Positions 4,424 to 11,472 of a stretch of DNA of 13,400 bases are shown one piece after another. How positions within the stretch are numbered: the stretch's first letter is position 1; each line of letters opens with the position of its first letter. A program made the position numbers and the translations under genes. The notes under the pieces were generated by a model. It ran no database searches, had not been told where the DNA came from, and saw only the letters and a program-made list of their open reading frames with translations. This DNA is from Bacillota bacterium (GTDB lineage: Bacteria > Bacillota > Clostridia > Lachnospirales > Lachnospiraceae). The stretch spans positions 1 to 13,400 of the forward strand of contig JAEYOY010000028.1 in NCBI GenBank assembly GCA_023411215.1, in the 5' to 3' direction.

Positions 4424-5341
4424 ATGCATTTTCAATGGTATCCAGGTCATATGGCCAAGGCAAAACGTACCATGCAAGAGGATATGAAGCTAATCGATGT
4501 GGTAATTGAACTGGTTGATGCCAGAATACCATATTCCAGCACGAATCCCGATATTGATACGTTAGCAAAGAACAAATCACGAGTCATATTACTTAATAAA
4601 GCGGATATGGCAGACCAGCGTTACAACAACGCTTGGAAGGAATACTTTGAGTCGAAGGGTTATTTTGCATCTTTGGTTAATTCCAAGAGTGGACAAGGTG
4701 TAAAACAGGTTCAGGACATTGTGAATAAAGCCTGTCAGGCTAAGATTGAGCGAGACCGGAGGAAAGGAATCCTTAATCGTCCCGTACGTGCCATGATTGT
4801 CGGCATACCGAATGTAGGCAAATCTACCTTTATTAACAGTTTTGTTGGAAAGGCTTCGACAAAGACAGGCAATAAACCAGGTGTTACGAAGGGAAAGCAA
4901 TGGATTAGACTGAGCAAGACCATAGAACTTCTGGATACTCCCGGTATTCTCTGGCCCAAGTTCGAGGATCAATCCGTAGGACTTAAACTGGCCCTAATTG
5001 GCTCCATTAATGATACCATTGTCAATAGCACGGATCTTTCTCTGGAATTGATTCTATTATTACAGAAATACTATCCCGAAGTATTGGCTGAACGATATGG
5101 TTTTGAGCCTTTAGAAGAGATACTGGATATCAAGGAAGCAGCTAAAGTATTGGAACAAATCGCATTTAAACGCTCCTGCCTTATCAAGGGTGGCGAACCG
5201 GATTTGGATCGTGCTGCAGGACTTTTGGTGGATGATTTTAGAAGCACCAAGCTTGGTAATATCACTCTGGAGATCCCACCTGTCAGAAATAAAGAGCAGG
5301 ACAGCGTCGAGGTTATAGCAGAGACATCGAAGGAGATATAG
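4424..5341 (+). CDS. rbgA: Ribosome biogenesis GTPase RbgA (YlqF)
   Basis: Circularly permuted GTPase required for late 50S assembly in Bacillus, where it acts around bL16 incorporation. In 305 residues the motifs come in permuted order: G4 NKAD (58-61), then G1 GIPNVGKS (127-134), G2-region KPGVTKGKQ (151-159) and G3 DTPG (171-174), followed by the helical C-terminal RNA-binding domain. The N-terminus MHFQWYPGHMAKAKR is diagnostic of YlqF/RbgA. The start at 4424 is chosen from that N-terminus and from GGAG six bases upstream; in-frame extension to the TTG at 4367 would translate the repeat. It lies 72 bases after lepB and 127 before rnhB, in the conserved order. Confidence 0.97.
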   Translation: MHFQWYPGHMAKAKRTMQEDMKLIDVVIELVDARIPYSSTNPDIDTLAKNKSRVILLNKADMADQRYNNAWKEYFESKGYFASLVNSKSGQGVKQVQDIVNKACQAKIERDRRKGILNRPVRAMIVGIPNVGKSTFINSFVGKASTKTGNKPGVTKGKQWIRLSKTIELLDTPGILWPKFEDQSVGLKLALIGSINDTIVNSTDLSLELILLLQKYYPEVLAERYGFEPLEEILDIKEAAKVLEQIAFKRSCLIKGGEPDLDRAAGLLVDDFRSTKLGNITLEIPPVRNKEQDSVEVIAETSKEI

Positions 5342-5468
5342 TCCCCCTTCGGTTTCTAAACTTGGCATACACCAAGATAAACAATAGCCCTGTTTCGTTC
5401 GCGTGAATAGGCTTTAAGCATTAATATTTTTATTATTTAATACACTTAAGAATGGGGAGGCAGCTCCT

Positions 5469-6266
5469 ATGACAGCGGAACTCAATTCAAATAATGATGT
5501 ACCAAAGAAAATATCTCTGATCAAGCTAGAATTCATGCAAGCCGAAAATGATGATATACCTGCTTTATTGGAGAAATACAGTACCGATGAACGCAGCGGC
5601 GTCATTACCATCTGTAATCAATATCGTAATAAAACCCTATCCCTTCAAAAGGAATTAATTCGCCTGGAGAAGATGAAGGAATATGAGAAGAAGTATAGTA
5701 ATTATGAATATATTTGCGGAATCGATGAGGTTGGAAGAGGACCCTTTGCTGGGCCCGTTATTGCGGCTGCCGTTATACTGCCGAAAGATTGCGAAATCCT
5801 TTATATCAATGACTCAAAGCAGCTCTCTGAAAAGAAACGGGAGGAGCTCTATGATGAGATTATCTCGAAGGCTGTTGCTTACGGGATCGGTAGTGTACCT
5901 CCAAACCAGATTGATGAAATCAATATTCTTCAGGCAACCTATGAAGCGATGCGTAAGGCAATCGGTAACCTGAAAATAAAGCCCGATCTTCTATTAAATG
6001 ATGCGGTTACGATTCCGGGTGTGGATATCAAACAGATTCCAATTATCAAAGGCGATGCGAAGAGTATTTCAATAGCTGCCGCCAGTATCGTAGCGAAAGT
6101 AACCAGAGACCGAATGATGGGAGCCTATCACCAGGTCTTTCCACAATATGATTTAGCAAGCAATAAAGGCTATGGCTCCGCAAAGCATATCGAAGCAATT
6201 AAGCAATATGGTCTGACACCGATTCATCGTAGATCCTTTGTGAAGAATTTTATTACAGAGGAATAG
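5469..6266 (+). CDS. rnhB: Ribonuclease HII
   Basis: Cleaves RNA in RNA-DNA hybrids and starts removal of single ribonucleotides from DNA. In 265 residues an N-terminal extension of about 78 residues, partly helical and charged, precedes the catalytic domain; Bacillus RNase HII has a similar extension. Catalytic motifs: YICGIDEVGRGPFAGPV with Asp86 and Glu87, DSKQLS (115-120), Asp178 in LLNDAV, and Asp196 in KGDAKSISIAAASIVAKVTRDR. The 18-residue gap between the last two acids matches the family. NKGYGSAKHIEAI and HRRSF follow. The start is supported by GGGGAGG (5454-5460), eight bases before the ATG. The preceding 127-base gap holds a short CTTGG/CCAAG hairpin at 5361-5376 with no T-run. Confidence 0.97.
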   Translation: MTAELNSNNDVPKKISLIKLEFMQAENDDIPALLEKYSTDERSGVITICNQYRNKTLSLQKELIRLEKMKEYEKKYSNYEYICGIDEVGRGPFAGPVIAAAVILPKDCEILYINDSKQLSEKKREELYDEIISKAVAYGIGSVPPNQIDEINILQATYEAMRKAIGNLKIKPDLLLNDAVTIPGVDIKQIPIIKGDAKSISIAAASIVAKVTRDRMMGAYHQVFPQYDLASNKGYGSAKHIEAIKQYGLTPIHRRSFVKNFITEE

Positions 6267-6281
6267 ATTTTAATTGGAATA

Positions 6282-6314
6282 CAATAGAAAGCACGCTTCG
6301 CGAACGATCTATTG
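6282..6314 (-). repeat. Dispersed palindromic repeat (family A), inverted copy
   Basis: Read on the minus strand, the core TAGATCGTTCGCGAAGCG followed by TGCTTTC matches copy 1 (2076-2100) at 23 of 25 positions. Here the ends CAATAGA and TCTATTG are perfectly complementary (6282-6288 and 6308-6314), making a complete hairpin. It abuts the family R copy at 6320, 16 bases after the rnhB stop. Confidence 0.75.
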
Positions 6315-6319
6315 GCATG

Positions 6320-6358
6320 AATTTGTGCTGCCGCCTAAATTCGCGGTTCTATGGCAGC
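6320..6358 (+). repeat. Dispersed hairpin repeat (family R), copy upstream of the FlhB-C-like gene
   Basis: GCTGCC (6327-6332) and GGCAGC (6353-6358) are a perfect stem, with GCC/GGT extending it and TAAATTCGC (6336-6344) in the loop. This is the best-formed copy. Unlike the khpA and rbgA copies, its 3' flank does not contribute the ribosome binding site, which is a separate AGGAGG at 6369-6374. Confidence 0.7.
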
Positions 6359-6381
6359 ATGTAGTATTAGGAGGACTATGC

Positions 6382-6681
6382 ATGGAAGATAAGAATATGT
6401 CGCCGAAACCAAAGACTGCTGTCGCTCTTTCTTATGATCCCGATCAGGATGCTCCGAAGGTGATCGCTTCCGGCAGAGGTTATCTAGCTGAGAAGATTAT
6501 TAAAAAGGCAAAGGAAGCAGATATTCCCCTTCATAAGGATGAGAAGCTTGCGAACACCTTATCCAAGCTTGAAATCGGAAATGTGATACCTCCAGAGCTA
6601 TACGAGGTGGTGGCTGAGATATTGGTCTTTGTCGATCGAATGGATCGGATGAAGAGTAAGGTTGGTCTGGATCATGAATAA
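6382..6681 (+). CDS. Stand-alone FlhB/YscU C-terminal-like protein (YlqH family)
   Basis: A 99-residue soluble protein resembling only the cytoplasmic switch domain of the flagellar/type III export component FlhB. The match runs through TAVALSYDPDQDAPKVIASGRG (12-33), then IKKAKEADIPLHKDEKLANTL (40-60), then IGNVIPPELYEVVAEILVFV (65-84). The membrane part of FlhB is absent. The place of the self-cleaving N-P-T-H motif is occupied by PKTA (10-13), so auto-cleavage is not expected. Such orphan genes sit next to rnhB in several firmicutes (Bacillus ylqH); their function is not established. The start at 6382 follows AGGAGG by seven bases. The end overlaps yraN by eight bases. Confidence 0.85.
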   Translation: MEDKNMSPKPKTAVALSYDPDQDAPKVIASGRGYLAEKIIKKAKEADIPLHKDEKLANTLSKLEIGNVIPPELYEVVAEILVFVDRMDRMKSKVGLDHE

Positions 6682-7024
6682 CAGAGCGGTCGGAACGGAA
6701 TATGAAGGAAAGGCATCCGCATATCTCAAGATGAAGGGATATCAGATATTGGAGCGCAATTTTCGATGCAAAATAGGCGAGATTGACTTGATTGGAAGAA
6801 ACGATGGATATCTTTGCTTTATCGAGGTGAAATATCGTTCCAGTTCTTCCAAAGGATTTCCTGCAGAAGCAATTACACCGAACAAAATTCGAAGAATCAC
6901 ACGAACCGCTCAGTATTATATGCTGCTACATAAGCTTCCAGTGGACACCCCCTGCCGCTTTGATGCTGTAGTAATTCTTGAGAATGAGATGTCTCTCATT
7001 AAGAATGCCTTTGATGGAATGTAA
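6674..7024 (+). CDS. yraN: YraN family endonuclease-like protein (UPF0102)
   Basis: A 116-residue protein with a PD-(D/E)XK nuclease-like core: GEIDLI (35-40) with Asp38, and FIEVKYR (49-55) with Glu51 and Lys53. These are the expected metal-binding and catalytic residues. The N-terminal G-x-x-Y-E-x-x-A pattern (GTEYEGKA, 7-14) and ITPNKIRRITRTAQYY (67-82) are also family features. Its cellular role is unresolved; a DNA recombination or repair role has been suggested from the fold. The ATG at 6674 overlaps the end of the FlhB-C-like gene, implying translational coupling, and no good ribosome binding site is seen. An upstream TTG at 6662 is possible but less likely. Confidence 0.93.
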   Translation: MNNRAVGTEYEGKASAYLKMKGYQILERNFRCKIGEIDLIGRNDGYLCFIEVKYRSSSSKGFPAEAITPNKIRRITRTAQYYMLLHKLPVDTPCRFDAVVILENEMSLIKNAFDGM

Positions 7025-7090
7025 ACCGATTTGATGATGTAACATATAATTTATCTATAACACAGCTTAATAAAGTATGGAGAGGTTACA

Positions 7091-7942
7091 ATGAAGATTG
7101 AGAATTCAAAGAACGCACAGATTGATTTTAGCTTGGAGGTTCCCTATCTGTCATTTCCTGCATTATCGAATATCCCCTTCATAAAGCATGGATTTTCGAC
7201 CCGTATCGGCGGGGTTAGTGACGGAATGTTCTCCAGTATGAATCTCGGCAGAGGTAACGGCCCTGTTAAGGACGATAAGGAGAAGGTTCTTGAAAATTAT
7301 CGAAGAATATCAAGAAGTATCGGAATCGATGTTAATAGTATTGTAATATCCAAACAGGTACATAAGACCAACATCCGTGCCGTTACCTTAGAGGACCGCG
7401 GAAAGGGCTTATTTATTCCCAGAGATTTTGAAGAAGTCGATGGATTGATTACCAACGAGCCGGGTATTACTCTTGTTACCAAATATGCGGATTGTGTTCC
7501 TCTATATTTCGTTGATTGGAAGAAAAAAGCCATCGGGTTAACTCATTCCGGTTGGAGAGGAACCGTCGCTGAGATTGGAAGATGCACAGTGGAAGAGCTA
7601 CTTAGGCATTATGGCAGTGAACCAGAGAATATTATCGCTGTCATTGGCCCTTCCATCTGCAAAGAATGCTTCGAGATCGGTGAGGACGTGGCTACAGAAT
7701 TCGAAAAAGCATTTCCTAATGCTTATGAATTCAAAATTCTTGAAAAGCTTGGCGATAGCAACAAATATTTTTGTGATTTATGGGCTGCGAACCGTCAGAT
7801 ATTAATAAAAGCAGGGCTTCGTGAGGAGAATATTCATATTAGCGGTGTCTGTACCTGCTGTAATGATGATATTTTATTTTCCCATCGTAAATCAGTCGGA
7901 AAGCGAGGCAGCCTTGCAGCCTTTCTTACAATTACGGAATAA
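7091..7942 (+). CDS. pgeF: Peptidoglycan editing factor PgeF / multicopper-polyphenol-oxidase-like (YlmD family)
   Basis: A 283-residue member of the DUF152/LACC1 family. E. coli PgeF (YfiH) keeps peptidoglycan precursors correct, and other members act on purine nucleosides. Metal-site residues are His91 in KQVHKTN, Cys135 in KYADCVPLYF and His152 in THSGWRGT. GFSTRIGGVSDG (34-45) and the C-terminal CTCCNDDILFSHRK (254-267) with RGSLAAF are also diagnostic. The start is set by GGAGAGG (7079-7085), five bases from the ATG. It lies 66 bases after yraN, so probably in the same transcript. Which activity this protein has cannot be told from sequence. Confidence 0.93.
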   Translation: MKIENSKNAQIDFSLEVPYLSFPALSNIPFIKHGFSTRIGGVSDGMFSSMNLGRGNGPVKDDKEKVLENYRRISRSIGIDVNSIVISKQVHKTNIRAVTLEDRGKGLFIPRDFEEVDGLITNEPGITLVTKYADCVPLYFVDWKKKAIGLTHSGWRGTVAEIGRCTVEELLRHYGSEPENIIAVIGPSICKECFEIGEDVATEFEKAFPNAYEFKILEKLGDSNKYFCDLWAANRQILIKAGLREENIHISGVCTCCNDDILFSHRKSVGKRGSLAAFLTITE

Positions 7943-8026
7943 CAGAATTCTTAGTTTTTAGAAATTAAGTGTTTTTTAATAAAATGGATAGTCATTTATT
8001 TGGGCTGATTGATATGCTTAATTGCT

Positions 8027-8046
8027 TATTCTACATATGTAGAATA
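8027..8046. promoter_or_regulatory. 20-bp perfect palindrome, possible operator
   Basis: TATTCTACATATGTAGAATA reads the same on both strands. Its core TACA-TA-TGTA has the TACA-N2-TGTA form bound by BlaI/MecI/CopY-type repressors. It overlaps possible -10 boxes: TACATA (8032-8037), 17 bases after TTGATA (8009-8014), and TAGAAT (8040-8045). It lies 80 bases before the DUF512-der-plsY block. A regulator is not encoded in the window, so the operator role is inference. Confidence 0.5.
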
Positions 8047-8125
8047 TTGATGTTTCAGAGTTGATGCATTCTAATTCTGTACAGAAGGAAGCAACGAATC
8101 ATGTTAGAAAGAAACGGTGTATGTT

Positions 8126-9442
8126 ATGAAGAAAAAAGCGCACATTATTAAAGAAATAGAGATAGGAAGTATTGCAAAGGAGCTGGAGCTTGCTCCCGGT
8201 GATGAACTAATCTCCATAAATGGAACAGTGATAAAGGATGTTCTTGATTATCATTATTTGATCAAGGATGAGGAGCTCACGGTTCTAATCCGTAAACCGG
8301 ACGGCGAGGAGTGGGAGCTTGATATCGAGAAGGATTATGATGAAGATCTCGGTATTGTATTCGAGGAAGGCTTAATGGATGAATATCGTTCCTGCCGCAA
8401 TAAGTGCATCTTTTGCTTTATTGACCAGATGCCGCCGGGTATGAGAGAAACCTTGTATTTCAAGGATGATGATGCTCGTTTATCCTTCCTTCAGGGTAAT
8501 TATATCACCTTAACTAATATGAGTGATGAGGAGATTGACCGAATCCTTTACTATAAGCTGTCGCCGATTAACATTTCGGTTCACACTACCAATGAAGAGC
8601 TTCGCTGTCGTATGCTCCACAACCGTTTTGCAGGAACTGCCTTAGATAAATTGAAACGCTTAAAAGAAGGTGGTATTACGATGAACGGACAGATCGTTCT
8701 CTGTAAGGGTTGGAATGACGGCGAGGAGCTGGAGAAGACCATTCATGATCTAGCCGCCTATTTACCGGAAATGCAGAGTGTATCTGTCGTTCCGGTAGGT
8801 CTGACCAAGTTCCGGGAAGGGCTGGAGAAGCTGGAGGGCTTTCATAAAGAGGAGGCTCTTGTTGTTCTGGATACGATTCATCGTTGGCAGAACATCTTCC
8901 TGACTCATTACGGGACACGCTTTATCTACGCAAGCGATGAATGGTATATTACAGCAGGATTACCGATTCCAGATGCTGATTCCTACGAAGGCTATCCTCA
9001 GATTGAGAACGGTGTAGGCTTAATAAGGTCTCTTCAGGAGGAATTTAACGAGTACTTCGATGAACTTACGGGAGATGATCGGATTAGGGAATTATCCCTT
9101 GCTACCGGTGTTCTGGCTGTGCCTTATATTAAGCAGCTGGTCCAGAAGCTAACAACTAAGTTTCCCAAGGTAAATGTAGAGGTTTATACTATCATTAATA
9201 ATTACTTCGGTAATGAAATTACGGTTGCCGGATTGATTACCGGAGGGGATATCACAGCTCAGCTAAAGGAGCAAAAGCTGGGAGAAGCACTCCTGATTCC
9301 GGACGTTATGCTTCGTAACGGAGAGACCGTTCTGCTGGATGATGTAACGGTAGAAGAGATGGAAAATACTTTACAAACCAAAATACGTATTGTACAATCA
9401 GATGGAAAGTCCTTCATTGATTCCATACTAACGGAAAATTGA
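8126..9442 (+). CDS. PDZ and radical-SAM-like DUF512 family protein
   Basis: A 438-residue protein with a PDZ-like N-terminus (HIIKEIEIGSIAKELELAPGDELISINGT, about 6-34). A cysteine cluster C90-x3-C94-x2-C97 follows, in SCRNKCIFCFIDQMP, typical of radical SAM 4Fe-4S binding. The C-terminal half is DUF512, including ITGGDITAQL around residue 371. The family is common beside der in clostridia and is annotated as a Fe-S oxidoreductase; its substrate is unknown. ATG 8126 is chosen because MKKKAHIIKEIE resembles relatives; GTG 8117 is an alternative. Neither has a good ribosome binding site, which is odd beside the strong sites elsewhere. It lies 42 bases before der. The 183-base gap upstream holds the palindrome at 8027. 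Confidence 0.9.
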   Translation: MKKKAHIIKEIEIGSIAKELELAPGDELISINGTVIKDVLDYHYLIKDEELTVLIRKPDGEEWELDIEKDYDEDLGIVFEEGLMDEYRSCRNKCIFCFIDQMPPGMRETLYFKDDDARLSFLQGNYITLTNMSDEEIDRILYYKLSPINISVHTTNEELRCRMLHNRFAGTALDKLKRLKEGGITMNGQIVLCKGWNDGEELEKTIHDLAAYLPEMQSVSVVPVGLTKFREGLEKLEGFHKEEALVVLDTIHRWQNIFLTHYGTRFIYASDEWYITAGLPIPDADSYEGYPQIENGVGLIRSLQEEFNEYFDELTGDDRIRELSLATGVLAVPYIKQLVQKLTTKFPKVNVEVYTIINNYFGNEITVAGLITGGDITAQLKEQKLGEALLIPDVMLRNGETVLLDDVTVEEMENTLQTKIRIVQSDGKSFIDSILTEN

Positions 9443-9484
9443 ATTTATGAATAGAAGGTAATAATTGAAAGGCAAAGGTAAAAT

Positions 9485-10810
9485 ATGAGTAGACCAATCG
9501 TAGCTATTGTCGGTAGGCCGAATGTAGGTAAATCAACACTGTTTAATGCCTTGGCTGGAGATCGTATCTCCATCGTCAAGGATTATCCCGGAGTAACAAG
9601 AGACCGCATTTATGCTGACGTCACATGGCTTAATACACAATTCACAATGATAGATACCGGTGGTATTGAACCGGATAGTAAGGATCAGATGCTGTCCTAT
9701 ATGAGACAGCAGGCTCAGATCGCAATCGATACAGCAGATGTTATCATCTTTCTGGTCGATGTAAGACAGGGTCTTGTTGATTCTGACTTTAAGGTTGCAG
9801 ATATGCTTCGCCGTTCTGCTAAACCGGTAGTACTGGTAGTTAATAAAGTGGATAGCTTTGAGAAGCTGATGCCGGATGTATATGAATTCTACAATCTTGG
9901 CATTGGTGATCCGGTCCCGATTTCCTCCTCCGGTAAACTTGGCTTCGGAGACATGTTAGACGTGGTTACAAGCCATTTTACGTCTGGCAACACCACGGAA
10001 ATAGCTGATGAAAGACCGAGAATTGCCATCGTTGGTAAGCCCAATGTCGGTAAATCCTCCATCGTGAACAAATTAGTCGGTGAAACCCGTGTGATTGTAT
10101 CGGACATCGCAGGAACCACCCGTGATGCAATTGATACGCCGATTCGCCGTAATGGTAAGGAATATGTACTCATTGATACAGCCGGTCTTCGTAGAAAAAG
10201 CAAAATTAAAGAGGAATTAGAGCGCTTTAGTATCATCCGTACGGTAACTGCAGTGGAACGTGCAGATGTGGTCGTTCTTGTAATCGATGCCAACGAAGGA
10301 ATAACAGAGCAGGATGCTAAGATCGCAGGTATTGCCCATGACCGCGGCAAGGGTATGATTATTGCTGTTAACAAATGGGATCTGATCGAGAAGAATAACA
10401 AGACCGTAAAGGAATATACTGAGGATATAAGACAAATACTATCCTTTATGCAATATGCTGAGATTCTGTTTATCTCTGCTGAGACAGGACAGAGACTTCA
10501 TAAGCTGTTCGAGGTCATAGAGGTAGTTATCCAGAATCAAAATCTCCGTATTGCTACCGGTGTTCTCAACGAAATCCTGATGGAAGCTGTTGCGCTTCAG
10601 CAGCCGCCTTCGGACAAAGGAAGACGCTTGAAGCTTTACTATATTACACAGGTATCGGTGAAGCCGCCTACCTTTGTAATTTTTGTAAACGACAAAGAAC
10701 TAATGCATTATTCTTACACGAGATATATTGAAAATAAGATCCGAGATGCCTTTGGTTTTGGCGGAACATCATTAAAGTTTATCATCAGGGAGCGAAAGGA
10801 GAACGAATAA
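9485..10810 (+). CDS. der: Double-GTPase ribosome assembly factor Der (EngA)
   Basis: Essential tandem-GTPase needed for 50S subunit maturation. In 441 residues the first G domain has GRPNVGKS (10-17), DTGG (57-60) and NKVD (120-123); the second has GKPNVGKS (184-191), DTAG (231-234) and NKWD (296-299). A KH-like C-terminal domain covers about 350-441 (KLYYITQVSVKPPTFVIFVND, SYTRYIENKIRDAFGFGGTSLK). Length and order are standard. The leader GAAAGGCAAAGGTA at 9467-9480 recurs before rimM, trmD and lepB; GAAAGG is 12 bases from the ATG. The next gene plsY begins one base after the der stop, so the two are transcribed together. Confidence 0.98.
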   Translation: MSRPIVAIVGRPNVGKSTLFNALAGDRISIVKDYPGVTRDRIYADVTWLNTQFTMIDTGGIEPDSKDQMLSYMRQQAQIAIDTADVIIFLVDVRQGLVDSDFKVADMLRRSAKPVVLVVNKVDSFEKLMPDVYEFYNLGIGDPVPISSSGKLGFGDMLDVVTSHFTSGNTTEIADERPRIAIVGKPNVGKSSIVNKLVGETRVIVSDIAGTTRDAIDTPIRRNGKEYVLIDTAGLRRKSKIKEELERFSIIRTVTAVERADVVVLVIDANEGITEQDAKIAGIAHDRGKGMIIAVNKWDLIEKNNKTVKEYTEDIRQILSFMQYAEILFISAETGQRLHKLFEVIEVVIQNQNLRIATGVLNEILMEAVALQQPPSDKGRRLKLYYITQVSVKPPTFVIFVNDKELMHYSYTRYIENKIRDAFGFGGTSLKFIIRERKENE

Positions 10811-10811
10811 G

Positions 10812-11435
10812 ATGATTCTTAAAATCATTCTTTGTTTGATTTTTGGATATTTAATGGGATGCTTTTCAACAGCATATTTTGTAGGTAAAATCAATAAGGT
10901 GGACATTCGTAAATATGGAAGCGGCAATATGGGAACCACTAACGCGCTTAGAACACTAGGTGCCAAGGCAGGTGCCATAACCTTGATTGGTGATGTAATA
11001 AAAGCTGTGATAGCAATACTCCTAGTTAAATTCATTATCTTCCCTGGTAACGAAAATATCGATCTATTATCCATTTACACCGGTTTAGGTGTTGTTATCG
11101 GTCATAACTATCCTTTCTGGCTTAATTTTAAAGGTGGAAAAGGAATGGCTGCAACCGGCGGTGTCATGGCTAGTCTGGATCCGCTGATCATACCAATTGG
11201 CCTTCCATTATTTGTTCTATCCATCTTAATAACCAAATATGTATCGGTCGGCTCTTTAGTAGTCGCTGTATTGTTTCCTATCTGGATTGCATTCAGACAT
11301 CCGGGAGACATACATATGTTGGTTGTCGCATTACTATTTATGGCATTGGCATTTATTAAGCATCGAAGTAATATTAAGCGTCTCTTAAATGGAACAGAGA
11401 ATAAGATTGGCCAACGTGTTAAACTTGATAAATAA
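10812..11435 (+). CDS. plsY: Acyl-phosphate:glycerol-3-phosphate acyltransferase PlsY
   Basis: Integral membrane enzyme that transfers an acyl group from acyl-phosphate to glycerol-3-phosphate, making lysophosphatidic acid for phospholipid synthesis. In 207 residues there are about five hydrophobic segments and three conserved loops: YGSGNMGTTNALRTLG (35-50), GHNYPFWLNFKGGKG (97-111) and HRSNIKRLLNGTE (184-196). The start is supported by AAGGAG (10796-10801) within the end of der, ten bases from the ATG, with only one base between the genes. The next gene, gpsA, makes its substrate glycerol-3-phosphate, so the pair forms a short metabolic unit. Confidence 0.97.
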   Translation: MILKIILCLIFGYLMGCFSTAYFVGKINKVDIRKYGSGNMGTTNALRTLGAKAGAITLIGDVIKAVIAILLVKFIIFPGNENIDLLSIYTGLGVVIGHNYPFWLNFKGGKGMAATGGVMASLDPLIIPIGLPLFVLSILITKYVSVGSLVVAVLFPIWIAFRHPGDIHMLVVALLFMALAFIKHRSNIKRLLNGTENKIGQRVKLDK

Positions 11436-11472
11436 AATTTCTTGATAAGTCTACTTAGTAAAGGAGGAGCTT

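Noticed and set aside
5358..5372. ACTTGGCATA shared with the 47-bp tandem repeats at 834-927
   Set aside because: The match is about ten bases with no flanking similarity and is part of a small CTTGG/CCAAG hairpin; not enough to call a third copy.
5381..5415. TTTCGTTCGCGTGAA flanked by AGCC/GGCT as a fourth family A repeat
   Set aside because: Only the short TTCGTTCGCG piece resembles the core; the rest does not align, so it may be chance or a heavily decayed copy.
5683..5973. 96-codon plus-strand ORF inside rnhB
   Set aside because: An alternative frame of rnhB, which carries all catalytic residues; the arginine-rich, leucine-rich product is typical of a shifted frame.
7031..7061. Promoter upstream of pgeF (TTGATG with TATAAC, or TATAAT at 7045)
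   Set aside because: The spacing is 19 bases for the first, and no -35 box suits the second. In AT-rich DNA this is weak evidence, and pgeF is close enough to yraN to be co-transcribed.
7947..7978. Terminator after pgeF (TTCTTAG, TTTTTAGAA, then a T-rich run)
   Set aside because: The possible stem is short and mismatched; the T-runs are common in this AT-rich gap.
9889..10401. 170-codon minus-strand ORF opposite der
   Set aside because: Longest antisense ORF, but it mirrors codon structure of der (serine, threonine and arginine excess) and has no initiation signal.
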